Below, piece by piece: positions 46,818 to 56,298 of a stretch of 64,000 bases of DNA. This stretch comes from an uncultured Cellvibrio sp. (GTDB taxonomy: Bacteria; Pseudomonadota; Gammaproteobacteria; Pseudomonadales; Cellvibrionaceae). Numbering within the stretch: the first letter of the stretch is position 1; each line of letters opens with the position of its first letter. The notes under the pieces were generated by a model. That model ran no database searches and was not told the DNA's origin. It was given only the letters and a program-made list of their open reading frames with translations. A program made the position numbers and the translations under genes. The stretch is taken from positions 54,810 through 118,809 of the forward strand of contig CAMLKG010000012.1 of assembly GCA_946480695.1 (NCBI GenBank). The letters are read 5' to 3'.

Positions 46818-47609
46818 ATGATAAAAACATTGAAACACTTAGGATTGGTTGCGCTGGCGGGCATATCTATATCGGCATTTGCACCTATGGCATCAGCCCA
46901 GGGTGACCTCCTTAAGCGCAAATCGGTAGAAGAAACTATCCTCGAAAACCTCCATAAGGCTCGTCCGGATATCAATTTTGGCCAGCCTCGCCCTTCGATG
47001 ATTAAAGGCTTATACCAGGTCCAGGTACCCGGTGGTCCTGTACTTTACGTTACCCCCGAAGGCGACAAATTTATTGCCGGTGAGATTTTTGGGATAGATG
47101 CCAATGGTTTTTCAAAGATAGAGGACCCTTATGTCGTTGAAGAACGCAAGAAGGCACTGGCAAGTCTGGACGGAAAAACCAGTATCAATTTTAAGCCTAA
47201 GGGTAAGGCTAAGGCTGTAGTGTATGTATTTACCGATGTGGATTGTGGTTACTGCCGTAAACTGCATAGCCAAATGCACGCGTATAACGAAGGCGGACAA
47301 CAAAAGCCTGGATACAATGATTTAGGCATTGAAATTCGCTATCTGGCGTATCCTCGCGCAGGTATTCCCAGCCCGTCAGCAGACAAGTTAATTTCAGCTT
47401 GGTGCGCCAAAGACAAGCAAGCGGCATTGACTAAACTGAAGGCAGATGAAACTGTTGCAAATGCCACCTGTGATAATCCGGTTGCACAACAATTTCAGTT
47501 AGGCGGGCAGTTGGGGGTGAATGGGACTCCTGCGTTGTTCCTGCCGGATGGCAAGTTAATGCCGGGTTACTTACCGCCGGAAGACTTGGCCCGCACATTG
47601 GGAATTTAA
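46818..47609 (+). CDS. dsbC: Thiol:disulfide interchange protein DsbC
   Basis: Periplasmic disulfide isomerase of 263 residues with signal peptide cut near ASA27. The N-terminal dimerisation domain is about 30-90. The thioredoxin domain has active site Cys143-Gly-Tyr-Cys146 in FTDVDCGYCRKLH and the cis-Pro loop VNGTPALFLPDG. An additional Cys pair (WCAKDKQ, ATCDNP) matches the structural disulfide of DsbC. It follows xerD by 36 bases and is closed by a terminator. Confidence 0.96.
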   Translation: MIKTLKHLGLVALAGISISAFAPMASAQGDLLKRKSVEETILENLHKARPDINFGQPRPSMIKGLYQVQVPGGPVLYVTPEGDKFIAGEIFGIDANGFSKIEDPYVVEERKKALASLDGKTSINFKPKGKAKAVVYVFTDVDCGYCRKLHSQMHAYNEGGQQKPGYNDLGIEIRYLAYPRAGIPSPSADKLISAWCAKDKQAALTKLKADETVANATCDNPVAQQFQLGGQLGVNGTPALFLPDGKLMPGYLPPEDLARTLGI

Positions 47610-47667
47610 CGGGGCTTCGCTGCTTTTTATACCGCATTGGAACTCCATTTCTACTGCAATTGACACT

Positions 47668-47701
47668 GACGGCCACCATGAGTATGGTGGCCGTCTTTTT
47701 T
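47668..47701 (+). terminator. Terminator of xerD-dsbC
   Basis: Twelve-base stem GACGGCCACCAT / ATGGTGGCCGTC with loop GAGT and six Ts. Confidence 0.93.
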
Positions 47702-47744
47702 AGTGTTGGCGTAATTTCATATCTTTTTTGATGAGGAATCCACC

Positions 47745-49049
47745 TTGAATCCGGTAAGAGTTGGCATCTGCGGTCTGGGAACCGTAGGCAGCGGTACAGT
47801 TAACATTCTCACGCGCAACAAAGCGCATATCGATGCCCGTGCCGGTTGTAATATTTCTATCGTTCAAATTGGTGCGCGCCGCGATAATCCCAATTGTGAT
47901 ACGTCTAAATTTAATGTTACTCGCGATATTTTCGAGGTTGCTAATAACCCCGAGGTGGATGTACTGGTAGAAGTCATAGGCGGTACAACAATTGCCAAAG
48001 ACCTGGTATTAAAGGCAATCGAGAATGGCAAACATGTCGTCACTGCCAACAAAGCCCTGATTGCACACTACGGCAATGAAATATTTGCGGCTGCAAAAGC
48101 CAAAGGTGTCACTGTTGCCTTCGAAGCGGCGGTTGCTGGTGGCATACCGATTATTAAAGCCATTCGTGAGGGCTTGGCGGCAAATAACATTAAATGGCTG
48201 GCGGGCATTATTAATGGCACTGGTAATTTCATCCTTACCGAAATGCGCGACAAGGGTCGTTCATTCGAGGATGTATTGGCTGAAGCCCAGGCACTCGGCT
48301 ATGCCGAGGCTGATCCCACCTTTGATGTGGAAGGCATAGATGCGGCCCATAAATTGGTAATCCTTGCTTCCCTGGCATTCGGCATTCCCTTGGAGATTAA
48401 CAAGGTTTTTACCGAAGGCATCACCAAAATTGCCACTGAAGATGTGACTTACGCTGAGGAGCTAGGCTACCGCATCAAAAACCTCGGTATTGCCCGTCGT
48501 ACTGATAAAGGTATTGAGCTGCGTGTCCATCCAACACTGATTCCGGAAAAACGTTTAATTGCGAATGTTGATGGTGTAATGAACGCTGTGTTGGTAAAAG
48601 GCGATGCCGTTGGTCCGACCTTATATTACGGTGCTGGCGCAGGTGCGGAGCCTACAGGATCATCCATCGTAAGTGATATTGTGGACGTGGCGCGTACCCT
48701 GACGGCTTCGCCTGAGCATCGTGTACCCTATTTGGGTTTTGGCGCCGACTTTGTCTCCGAGCAGCCGATTTTGGCGATTGAAGAGGTTGAAACGGCTAAC
48801 TACCTGCGTTTATCCGCACAAGACAAGCCGGGTGTCCTTTCCAAAATTGCCACCATCCTGAGTGATTCGGGTATCAGTATTGAAGCCATGATCCAAAAAG
48901 AACCCAAAGAAGGCGACTCCACTGTTCCGCTGATTTTATTAACCAATAAAGTTCAGGATAAAAAACTTTCGGCTGCTATTCGCAGTATCGAAGCCCTGGA
49001 TTCTGTGAGTGGTTCCGTGCAACGTATTCGCGTTGAAGCGTTGAAATAA
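47745..49049 (+). CDS. hom: Homoserine dehydrogenase
   Basis: Reduces aspartate semialdehyde to homoserine with NAD(P)H, the branch point to threonine and methionine. It has 434 residues. The Rossmann motif is GICGLGTVGSGTVNIL, and catalytic-domain signatures include ANKALIAHYG and GGIPIIKAIREGL with GIINGTGNFILTEM. The C-terminal ACT domain (about 350-434, YLRLSAQDKPGVLSKIATILSDSGISIEAMIQKEP) should bind threonine for feedback control. The frame has only a TTG start (47745), with GAGGA eight bases upstream. thrC follows by 37 bases. Confidence 0.97.
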   Translation: MNPVRVGICGLGTVGSGTVNILTRNKAHIDARAGCNISIVQIGARRDNPNCDTSKFNVTRDIFEVANNPEVDVLVEVIGGTTIAKDLVLKAIENGKHVVTANKALIAHYGNEIFAAAKAKGVTVAFEAAVAGGIPIIKAIREGLAANNIKWLAGIINGTGNFILTEMRDKGRSFEDVLAEAQALGYAEADPTFDVEGIDAAHKLVILASLAFGIPLEINKVFTEGITKIATEDVTYAEELGYRIKNLGIARRTDKGIELRVHPTLIPEKRLIANVDGVMNAVLVKGDAVGPTLYYGAGAGAEPTGSSIVSDIVDVARTLTASPEHRVPYLGFGADFVSEQPILAIEEVETANYLRLSAQDKPGVLSKIATILSDSGISIEAMIQKEPKEGDSTVPLILLTNKVQDKKLSAAIRSIEALDSVSGSVQRIRVEALK

Positions 49050-49086
49050 CCGACGCGTGTGCAGCAAAAATTAAAAGGTCATTATT

Positions 49087-50484
49087 GTGAAATACATCAG
49101 TACTCGCGGCCAGGCGCCCGCACTCAGTTTTGAAGAAGTGGTCCTTACAGGTTTGGCACCGGATGGTGGCTTGTATGTACCCGAGACGCTACCGACATTT
49201 TCCAGGGAACAAATCGCATCCTGGGCGGGTTTGTCCTACCAGGAACTTGCATTCCATGTGATGAAACCGTTTGTGGCGGGTGCGATTGGCGATGCGGATT
49301 TCAAAAAAATTATCGCCGATGCTTACGCAACTTTCCGCCATGATGCCATTGCGCCACTGGTGCAAACGGCACACAACGAATGGATTCTGGAATTATTCCA
49401 GGGGCCAACGCTCGCGTTTAAAGATTTTGCGCTGCAATTCCTCGGTCATTTACTCGATCATTTACTGAAAAAACGTAACCAAAAAGTCGTGGTAATGGGC
49501 GCGACCTCAGGTGATACCGGTTCCGCTGCGATTGAAGGTTGCCGTCGTTGCGACAACATCGATATTTTCATCATGCATCCGAATAATCGCGTATCCAATG
49601 TACAACGCCGCCAGATGACCACTGTGCTTGCACCGAACGTCTTTAATATTGCGCTCGAAGGCAATTTTGATGATTGCCAGAATATGGTAAAGGCGAGTTT
49701 TGGCGATCAATCTTTCTTGCCGGAAGGTCGTCAGTTGGTGGCAGTAAATTCGATTAACTGGGCGCGCATCATGGCGCAAATCGTTTATTACTTTTACGCT
49801 GGTTTGGCCTTGGGGGCACCGCATCGCCCGATTGCCTTCTCGGTGCCTACCGGTAACTTCGGGGATATTTTTGCCGGTTACCTTGCTAAAAAAATGGGCC
49901 TGCCGGTGGATCAATTAGTTATTGCCACCAATAGTAACGATATCTTGCACCGTTGTATCAGCAGCAACGACCACAGTAAAAATCAATTGCAACATACTTT
50001 GTCACCCAGTATGGACATTATGGTGTCCAGCAATTTTGAACGCATGTTGTTTGATTTGTATGATCGCGATGGCGATGCAATTCGTAAGTTGATGGAAGAT
50101 TTCAAATCCGGAAGCATGACGTTAAGTGAATCTGCGCTGTCGCGCGCACGTGAGCTTTTTACCAGTCATGGTGTAAGCGACGAAACTACGATTGATGTGA
50201 TTCGCAACGTGTTTGACCGCACCGAATATTTGCTCGATCCTCACACTGCAATTGGTGTGGATGCCGCGCGCAAAACCCGTCGTCGCCAGGATATTCCCAT
50301 GGTGGTCCTGGCTACAGCCCATCCGGCGAAATTTCCGGAAGCGGTGCGTAAGGCAGGGCAGGATGCGGATCCGTCATTACCTCACCATATGAAGGATTTG
50401 TTTGAGCGCGAAGAACGTTACACAGTCTTGCCGCAGGAGTTGGCTAAGGTTCAACAATTCATCGCTGCTAATGTTCGCAAATAA
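49087..50484 (+). CDS. thrC: Threonine synthase
   Basis: PLP enzyme converting O-phosphohomoserine to threonine. It has 465 residues. It opens MKYISTRGQAPALSFEEVVLTGLAPDGGLYVPE from a GTG start. The PLP lysine lies in QGPTLAFKDFALQFLGHLL, and the phosphate loop is MGATSGDTGSAAIEGC. VSVPTGNFGDIFAGYLAKKMGLP is also typical. It forms the hom-thrC pair and is ended by a terminator before recJ. Confidence 0.97.
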   Translation: MKYISTRGQAPALSFEEVVLTGLAPDGGLYVPETLPTFSREQIASWAGLSYQELAFHVMKPFVAGAIGDADFKKIIADAYATFRHDAIAPLVQTAHNEWILELFQGPTLAFKDFALQFLGHLLDHLLKKRNQKVVVMGATSGDTGSAAIEGCRRCDNIDIFIMHPNNRVSNVQRRQMTTVLAPNVFNIALEGNFDDCQNMVKASFGDQSFLPEGRQLVAVNSINWARIMAQIVYYFYAGLALGAPHRPIAFSVPTGNFGDIFAGYLAKKMGLPVDQLVIATNSNDILHRCISSNDHSKNQLQHTLSPSMDIMVSSNFERMLFDLYDRDGDAIRKLMEDFKSGSMTLSESALSRARELFTSHGVSDETTIDVIRNVFDRTEYLLDPHTAIGVDAARKTRRRQDIPMVVLATAHPAKFPEAVRKAGQDADPSLPHHMKDLFEREERYTVLPQELAKVQQFIAANVRK

Positions 50485-50500
50485 TTTGTTTTAAATTAGA

Positions 50501-50535
50501 AAGCCGCGTTGGAATTGCCCGACGCGGCTTTTTTT
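50501..50535 (+). terminator. Terminator of hom-thrC
   Basis: Stem AAGCCGCGT (50501-50509) with ACGCGGCTT (50522-50530) and a 12-base loop, followed by Ts. It starts 17 bases after the thrC stop. Confidence 0.88.
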
Positions 50536-50565
50536 ATGCTCCGCTACCTTTCCTGTTGTGACCTT

Positions 50566-52296
50566 ATGCAAAAAACTATTCGTCGCCGTGAGCTAACGCA
50601 ACTTATCCAGTTTGACCAGCCGGTGCACCCGCTATTGCAGAGAATTTATTGTGCGCGTGGTGTCCAGCACGGACGTGAGTTGCAATATCAATTGGCGCAC
50701 TTGCATAAGCCGTGTTTTAAAGGGCTTCCTGAGGCCGTTAGCCTGTTGGCTGACGCCGTCGTCGCGCAAGCAAAAATTATGATTGTGGGGGATTTCGACG
50801 CGGACGGTGCAACCAGTAGCGCATTGGCTGTGTTGGCTTTGCGTGCGATGGGCTTGTCCAATGTCGATTTCCTGGTGCCTAATCGTTTTGAGTATGGTTA
50901 TGGCCTTACGCCGGAAATTGTTGCAGTCGCTGCGGCGCAGCAACCGGATATTATCATTACCGTTGACAATGGCATTTCCAGTATTGAAGGCGTAGATGCT
51001 GCGCACGAATTGGGAATTGCAGTAATAGTGACGGATCACCATCTACCCGGCGCTCAATTACCCAACGCGGATGCTATCGTAAATCCCAATCAACCCGGCT
51101 GCGAATTCCCCAGTAAAAACCTGGCAGGCGTCGGCGTAATTTTTTATGTCATGAACGCGTTACGTGCAGAGCTTCGTCAAATCGGCTGGTTTGAGGAAAA
51201 TGGAATTCCCGAACCGAATATGGCTAATTTTCTTGACTTGGTCGCGCTGGGTACTGTTGCAGACGTGGTGCCGCTGGATCACAACAATCGAATCCTGGTT
51301 GCCCAAGGTCTGGAGCGTATTCGCGCCGGCCGGTGCAGGCCCGGGATAAAATCCCTATTGGAAATTGCAGGCAAACAAGCGCATAAATTAATCGCAAGCG
51401 ATTTCGGTTTTGCACTTGGGCCGCGTTTAAATGCCGCGGGGCGACTGGATGATATGTCGCTGGGTATCCAATGTCTGTTATGCGATAGTGAAAACCTTGC
51501 GCGTGAAATGGCTGCCCAATTGGACGAATTAAACCGTGACCGCAAAGCGATAGAAACCGGCATGCAGCAAGAGGCGCTGGGAATGCTGCAAAAAACCCTG
51601 GCAACAGATGCGCAGGATTTACCCTGGGGTGTTTGCCTGTTTGATGAAACCTGGCACCAGGGGGTTATCGGCATTCTCGCCTCGCGCATAAAAGATAAAT
51701 ACCATCGTCCCACGATTGTCTTTGCCGATGTGGGTGATGGGGAAATAAAAGGTTCCGCACGTTCCGTTCCCGGTCTGCATATTCGCGACGCGCTGGATGC
51801 AATTGCTGCGCGCCACCCGTATTTGCTCCAAAAATTTGGTGGTCACGCCATGGCGGCGGGTATGAGTTTGCAGCGTGAAAATTTCGTTGCGTTCGCACAG
51901 GCGTTTGATGAAGAAGTACGTCGTCAATTAACCGAAGGAGATCTGCAAGCAATAATTATCAGCGATGGTGAGCTGGCCGTGCAGGATTTGACCCTGCAAA
52001 TGGCCGCGCAATTACGCGATGCGGGCCCCTGGGGGCAGCATTTTCCCGAGCCGGTGTTCGACGGCGAATTCTTTGTATTGCAGCAACGCAAGGTGGGTGA
52101 GAAACATTTAAAAATGACCCTCGCATTGGATACTCAAGGCCAGCAGCTTATCGATGCGATCGCTTTCAACATTGACACCAGTATTTGGCCGAATCCGCAA
52201 ATCCGACGCGTGCGTCTCGCCTATAAATTGGACATCAATGAGTTTCGCGGCAACACCCATTTGCAATTGCTGGTGGATTACCTTGAGCCGTTGTAA
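50566..52296 (+). CDS. recJ: Single-strand-specific 5'-3' exonuclease RecJ
   Basis: Degrades 5' single-stranded tails in recombination and mismatch repair. The ATG at 50566 gives 576 residues (E. coli 577) and avoids the upstream terminator; the longer frame from 50509 runs through that hairpin and is rejected. DHH-family motifs: VGDFDADGATSSALAV (Asp76 onward), ITVDNGISS, TDHHLPGAQLPNADAIVNP, LVALGTVADVVPL. The DHHA1 half has RSVPGLHIRDALDAI and FGGHAMAAGMSL, followed by an OB fold. Its 3' end overlaps the convergent tesA end by 19 bases. Confidence 0.97.
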   Translation: MQKTIRRRELTQLIQFDQPVHPLLQRIYCARGVQHGRELQYQLAHLHKPCFKGLPEAVSLLADAVVAQAKIMIVGDFDADGATSSALAVLALRAMGLSNVDFLVPNRFEYGYGLTPEIVAVAAAQQPDIIITVDNGISSIEGVDAAHELGIAVIVTDHHLPGAQLPNADAIVNPNQPGCEFPSKNLAGVGVIFYVMNALRAELRQIGWFEENGIPEPNMANFLDLVALGTVADVVPLDHNNRILVAQGLERIRAGRCRPGIKSLLEIAGKQAHKLIASDFGFALGPRLNAAGRLDDMSLGIQCLLCDSENLAREMAAQLDELNRDRKAIETGMQQEALGMLQKTLATDAQDLPWGVCLFDETWHQGVIGILASRIKDKYHRPTIVFADVGDGEIKGSARSVPGLHIRDALDAIAARHPYLLQKFGGHAMAAGMSLQRENFVAFAQAFDEEVRRQLTEGDLQAIIISDGELAVQDLTLQMAAQLRDAGPWGQHFPEPVFDGEFFVLQQRKVGEKHLKMTLALDTQGQQLIDAIAFNIDTSIWPNPQIRRVRLAYKLDINEFRGNTHLQLLVDYLEPL

Positions 52297-52922
52297 TCAG
52301 CGGAGTGATCCAGATATTTTTTTATTTCAGGTAAGGCCGTGTTAACAATGATTTGCTGCGCCTCAGCGGTAGGATGTATGCCGTCCCGTTGCATTAATTC
52401 CGCCTTACCTCCTATCCCCTCCAATAAAAACGGAATTAAACCCAACTGATTTTTTTCGGCCAGCTTTGCGTAAAGTGTTTTGAATTCGTTGCTGTAACGC
52501 GGACCATAATTGGGAGGAATTTGCATTCCTGCCAGGATAACTTTTGCTCCGGTATTTTTACTGGCATCAATCATTGTTTGCAGGTTTTTTTCCAATAATT
52601 TTAAGGGTTGCCCCCTTAAGCCATCATTGCCGCCCAATTCCAAAATCACGATATCCGGTTGATGTTCTGTAAGCAGTGCCGGTAAACGGGTTGTTCCACC
52701 AGAACTGGTTTCACCGCTGACACTGGCATTGATTATTTTGATGCGATGGGTCTCGGCTAATTTTTTTTCCAACAGGCTCACCCAGCCTTGCTGGATATCA
52801 ATACCGTAACCCGCACTGAGGCTATCACCCATCACTAAAATTTTTTGAGTTGGTTGCTGTGCCAGCACAGCATTAGTGACAAAAGTCAGGAGTAAAAACA
52901 CGTAAATGTGCAATTTTTGCAT
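52278..52922 (-). CDS. tesA: Arylesterase / acyl-CoA thioesterase I TesA (SGNH hydrolase)
   Basis: Periplasmic lipase-like hydrolase of about 214 residues. The ATG at 52922 starts a signal peptide (MQKLHIYVFLLLTFVTNAVLA). SGNH blocks: GDSLSAGYG with nucleophile Ser34, then SGETSSGGT, ILELGGNDGLRG, and the catalytic Asp/His in DGIHPTAEAQQI. It is divergent from the ATPase gene of the adjacent ABC pair with 62 bases between starts, the same tesA/ybbA arrangement as E. coli. It is convergent with recJ and overlaps it by 19 bases. Confidence 0.95.
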   Translation of the reverse strand: MQKLHIYVFLLLTFVTNAVLAQQPTQKILVMGDSLSAGYGIDIQQGWVSLLEKKLAETHRIKIINASVSGETSSGGTTRLPALLTEHQPDIVILELGGNDGLRGQPLKLLEKNLQTMIDASKNTGAKVILAGMQIPPNYGPRYSNEFKTLYAKLAEKNQLGLIPFLLEGIGGKAELMQRDGIHPTAEAQQIIVNTALPEIKKYLDHSADYNGSR

Positions 52923-52984
52923 GGTTAACAAAATCCTCTGCCAATAGAATGGGATTTATTCGAATCGCTACAGGTTAATCAATT

Positions 52985-53683
52985 ATGTCTGTTGTTTCCA
53001 CCCAGGCCAGTGTGATGGTCGAAGCAAAATCGGTGACCAAACATGTCCCTACCCAGGAAGGGGAATTGTTAATCCTTCAGCCTATTTCCCTGGTTGTTAA
53101 TGCCGGTGAATCTTTGGCAATTACGGGCGCATCGGGTTCCGGCAAATCAACCCTATTAGGTATCCTTGCAGGTTTGGATGTACCCTCTGGCGGCGAGGTG
53201 ATATTGAATGGCAACAACCTGTCGCAGCTGGATGAGGAGGGGCGTGCGGCGGTGCGAGCACAGAATGTCGGTTTTATTTTTCAATCATTCCAATTGTTAC
53301 CAGGCCTGACTGCATTGGAAAATGTAATGTTGCCGTTGGAGTTACGTGGTGATAAGGCTTCGCAAAACAAGGCAAAAGATTTCTTGCGGCGTGTAGGGCT
53401 CGAAGCGCGCTTACATCATTACCCACAACAATTGTCCGGCGGCGAGCAACAACGCGTAGCTATAGCACGAGCATTTGCGAGCGAGCCGCGAGTGTTATTT
53501 GCCGATGAACCTACCGGCAACCTGGATTCAACGACCGGTGCGCGCATCATTGAACTGCTGTTTGAATTAAATCGCGCGCAGGGCACCACTTTAATTCTGA
53601 TTACCCACGAAGAACGCTTGGCGCAATTATGCCAACGCCGCATTGAAATTGCCGCAGGCGCAATAGTGCCGCGCAGGGAGTAA
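52985..53683 (+). CDS. ybbA: ABC transporter ATPase, YbbA/LolD-like
   Basis: Cytoplasmic ATPase of 232 residues for the FtsX-like permease that follows three bases later. It has Walker [22 protein letters not shown]-loop VGFIFQSFQLLPGLTALENVMLP, signature LSGGEQQRVAIARAF, Walker B VLFADEPTGNLDS and H-loop LITHEE. The position opposite tesA matches E. coli ybbA. The family exports or moves lipophilic cargo across the envelope; the cargo is unknown. Confidence 0.94.
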   Translation: MSVVSTQASVMVEAKSVTKHVPTQEGELLILQPISLVVNAGESLAITGASGSGKSTLLGILAGLDVPSGGEVILNGNNLSQLDEEGRAAVRAQNVGFIFQSFQLLPGLTALENVMLPLELRGDKASQNKAKDFLRRVGLEARLHHYPQQLSGGEQQRVAIARAFASEPRVLFADEPTGNLDSTTGARIIELLFELNRAQGTTLILITHEERLAQLCQRRIEIAAGAIVPRRE

Positions 53684-53686
53684 CCT

Positions 53687-56182
53687 ATGCTTGCTATTCA
53701 TTTATTGAAACGCAATTGGCGCAGTGGCGAATTAAAGTTGCTGGGTTTTTCGCTGGTCCTCGCTGTTGCTGTGTTGAGTGGCATTGCGATTTTCACTGAT
53801 CGCCTTGAATCCACCTTGGTCAGTGAAAGCAACAGTATGTTGGGGGCGGATTACATCGTGCGTGGATCCCAGCCCCATAATAGTGAGTGGCCGATGGCAG
53901 CGGAGCGTTCCGGTATTCGCCACACCCAGTCGGCACTTTTCTCCTCCATGGTATTTGCCGGCGATGAAATGCACCTCGCCTCGGTTAAGGCCGTTGATGA
54001 AGACTATCCGTTGCGCGGGCAATTCGAAATCAGTCGCGTTCCTTTCGCAATGAACGCAAACGATATCGAAATCGCCAAAGCAATTCCTGTTGCGGGAGAG
54101 GCCTGGGTAGATTCGCGTTTGTTGCCGCTATTGAAAATTAACCTAGGCGATAAAGTTGCGGTGGGTGAATTTGAATTAACGGTTACACACGTATTGATTC
54201 GGGAACCGGACAGTGCCAGTCCCTTTAGCATGACCGGGGCGCGCTTGATCATGAATATTGATGATTTGCCCAAAACGCAAGTAATACAACCGGGAAGCCG
54301 TGTGGATTATCAATGGCTGGTCTCCAGTGATGATGGACAGCGACTCAAGCAATTTATCGATCAATTAAAACCGCAACTTAACAAGCATCAGCGTTTAATC
54401 GATATTAATTCCGCGCAAGAGCGGGTAGGGCGCACCTTAAAAACCAGCAAACAATTTTTGTTATTGTCGGCGGTAATTGCGGTGTTGCTGGCGGGGGTAG
54501 CTATTGCAATTGCTGCGCGCCAGTTTTCCGCCCGCCATACTGACCAGGTTGCGTTAATGAAAAGCCTGGGGGCCAGCGCAACGCGAATTCGCAGTTTATA
54601 TTTTTCCCAATTGTTTTTACTCGGCGTGGTTGCCTCTTTGTTGGGGCTGGCGCTCGGAAATTTTTTGCAACAGATCATTGCTGTTAGTTTGCAAGAAGCC
54701 TATCAACTTCGCCTTGGGCCAGCCGGTTTTTATCCATACGTGCTAAGTTTTTCAAGTGGATTAATATGTTTGATTTTTTTCGCTTTACCTGCGCTCTGGC
54801 ATTTGCCCGGTGTGCCGCCATTGAAAATCCTGCGTCGAGAACTGGTGGTGGGCGCCACTCAGGTTTGGGAGCAAGCGGCGCTGGCATTGTTCGCGGTGCT
54901 CACCCTGGTCGTGTTGTTTAGCCGTGATTTTGAACTTGCATTGAGTATCAGCGGTGCTTTGTTAGCGGTAATTACAACAACCTTGATTCTTGCTTATGGC
55001 TTGCTGTTCCTGAGCAAAACCTGGGTGGCTAACCTGGGTAGTTTCTGGCGATTGGCATTTGCCAATTTGCAACGGAGCCCTGGGCAAAGCCTCATTCAGA
55101 TCCTCGTGTTCGCTGTGGCGATTATGTTGTTGTTCACGTTGACCATTGTGCGCACTTCTTTAATCGAAGAATGGAAAGTTCAGGTACCTGATGAGGCACC
55201 GAATCATTTCCTGGTAAATATTCCGCCAGATGAATTGCCGCATGTGCAAACCCTTTTACAAAGCGCTCAGATTCGCCCTGAGCCTATTTACCCGATGATG
55301 CGCGCGCGTTTAACACATATCAATGGTGTAGAAACGACGGAAGGGCAACGCTCGGCCAGTAACGCCTTGCGACGTGAACTGAATGTCACCTGGGCTGAAA
55401 CCTTGGCAGTGGATAATAAAGTGCTGGAAGGCCAATGGTGGGACAAGTGGCGAGGTAGTGGTGCAAATTTACCCGGCGTTTCGGTGGAAATTGAAACAGC
55501 GACTGAAATCGGTTTAAAAATTGGTGATAAGTTGCAATTTTCCTTTGGCGGCCTGGAAATGAACGTCCAAGTTGCCAGCTTCCGCAGCCTGGATTGGCGA
55601 AGCATGCGGCCCAACTTTTTCTTTATCTTTGAGCCCGGTTCGCTGGATAATTATTCACCGACCTATATCACCAGCATTTATTTACCGACGGCGCAAAAAT
55701 CGTTTATCAATACCTTGCTGCGCGATCATCCGACTATTTTAGTGATGGAGCTGGATCGTATCATTGAACAAATTCGTTCCATCGTGAATCAGGTAAGTGA
55801 TGGCGTATTGTTAGTGTTGTGGTTAACCCTTGCGGGGGGATGTTTGGTGTTATTTGCAGCAGTCATGGGGAGTATTGCTGCACGCAAACAGCAAGCCGGA
55901 TTACTGCGTGCGCTCGGCAGCCCCCGGCAATTAATTGTTGGAAGTATTTGCACCGAATTCGCCATCCTTGGTTTTCTAGCAGGTTTAATTGCCATTATCG
56001 GAACTGAAATCCTCCTCATCAGTTTGCAAACATTAGTGCTGGAAACCCCCATCCAGCCACATTACCTGTTTTGGATAATCTCTCCGTTAAGTGGCGCACT
56101 CCTTGTTACCCTGTTGGGCTACATGGGATGCCGCAGGGTTGTTACCACCCCACCGGCAATCGTTTTGCGAGAGGCGACCTGA
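53687..56182 (+). CDS. ybbP: FtsX-like permease, YbbP type
   Basis: Large inner-membrane protein of 831 residues with two FtsX domains. It has an N-terminal helix (LLGFSLVLAVAVLSGIAIFTDRLE), a periplasmic MacB-PCD-like segment about 45-240, and a first helix set near 255-375. Middle helices are near 395-440, followed by a second periplasmic part about 490-680. The final FtsX trio lies at about 700-825 and ends GYMGCRRVVTTPPAIVLRE. It pairs with the ATPase gene three bases upstream. It is closest in length and layout to YbbP. No substrate evidence. Confidence 0.94.
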   Translation: MLAIHLLKRNWRSGELKLLGFSLVLAVAVLSGIAIFTDRLESTLVSESNSMLGADYIVRGSQPHNSEWPMAAERSGIRHTQSALFSSMVFAGDEMHLASVKAVDEDYPLRGQFEISRVPFAMNANDIEIAKAIPVAGEAWVDSRLLPLLKINLGDKVAVGEFELTVTHVLIREPDSASPFSMTGARLIMNIDDLPKTQVIQPGSRVDYQWLVSSDDGQRLKQFIDQLKPQLNKHQRLIDINSAQERVGRTLKTSKQFLLLSAVIAVLLAGVAIAIAARQFSARHTDQVALMKSLGASATRIRSLYFSQLFLLGVVASLLGLALGNFLQQIIAVSLQEAYQLRLGPAGFYPYVLSFSSGLICLIFFALPALWHLPGVPPLKILRRELVVGATQVWEQAALALFAVLTLVVLFSRDFELALSISGALLAVITTTLILAYGLLFLSKTWVANLGSFWRLAFANLQRSPGQSLIQILVFAVAIMLLFTLTIVRTSLIEEWKVQVPDEAPNHFLVNIPPDELPHVQTLLQSAQIRPEPIYPMMRARLTHINGVETTEGQRSASNALRRELNVTWAETLAVDNKVLEGQWWDKWRGSGANLPGVSVEIETATEIGLKIGDKLQFSFGGLEMNVQVASFRSLDWRSMRPNFFFIFEPGSLDNYSPTYITSIYLPTAQKSFINTLLRDHPTILVMELDRIIEQIRSIVNQVSDGVLLVLWLTLAGGCLVLFAAVMGSIAARKQQAGLLRALGSPRQLIVGSICTEFAILGFLAGLIAIIGTEILLISLQTLVLETPIQPHYLFWIISPLSGALLVTLLGYMGCRRVVTTPPAIVLREAT

Positions 56183-56236
56183 ATATTGTTTGGTTACACT
56201 AATCCAATTGAATTTTTGATTTAAAAATACATCGAG

Positions 56237-56261
56237 GCAAATCCACGTAAAGCGGATTTGC
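56237..56261 (+). other. Hairpin between ybbP and the MATE gene
   Basis: GCAAATCC (56237-56244) pairs with GGATTTGC (56254-56261). No T run follows, so it is not a typical terminator. It lies in the 116-base gap before the MATE start and could be an operator or mRNA stabiliser. Confidence 0.4.
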
Positions 56262-56298
56262 ACCTTGTGTTTACTATGATATTTCCCGAGTTTTCTTT

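Noticed and set aside
50509..50565. N-terminal extension of recJ
   Set aside because: It would be translated through the thrC terminator hairpin, and family length fits the ATG at 50566.
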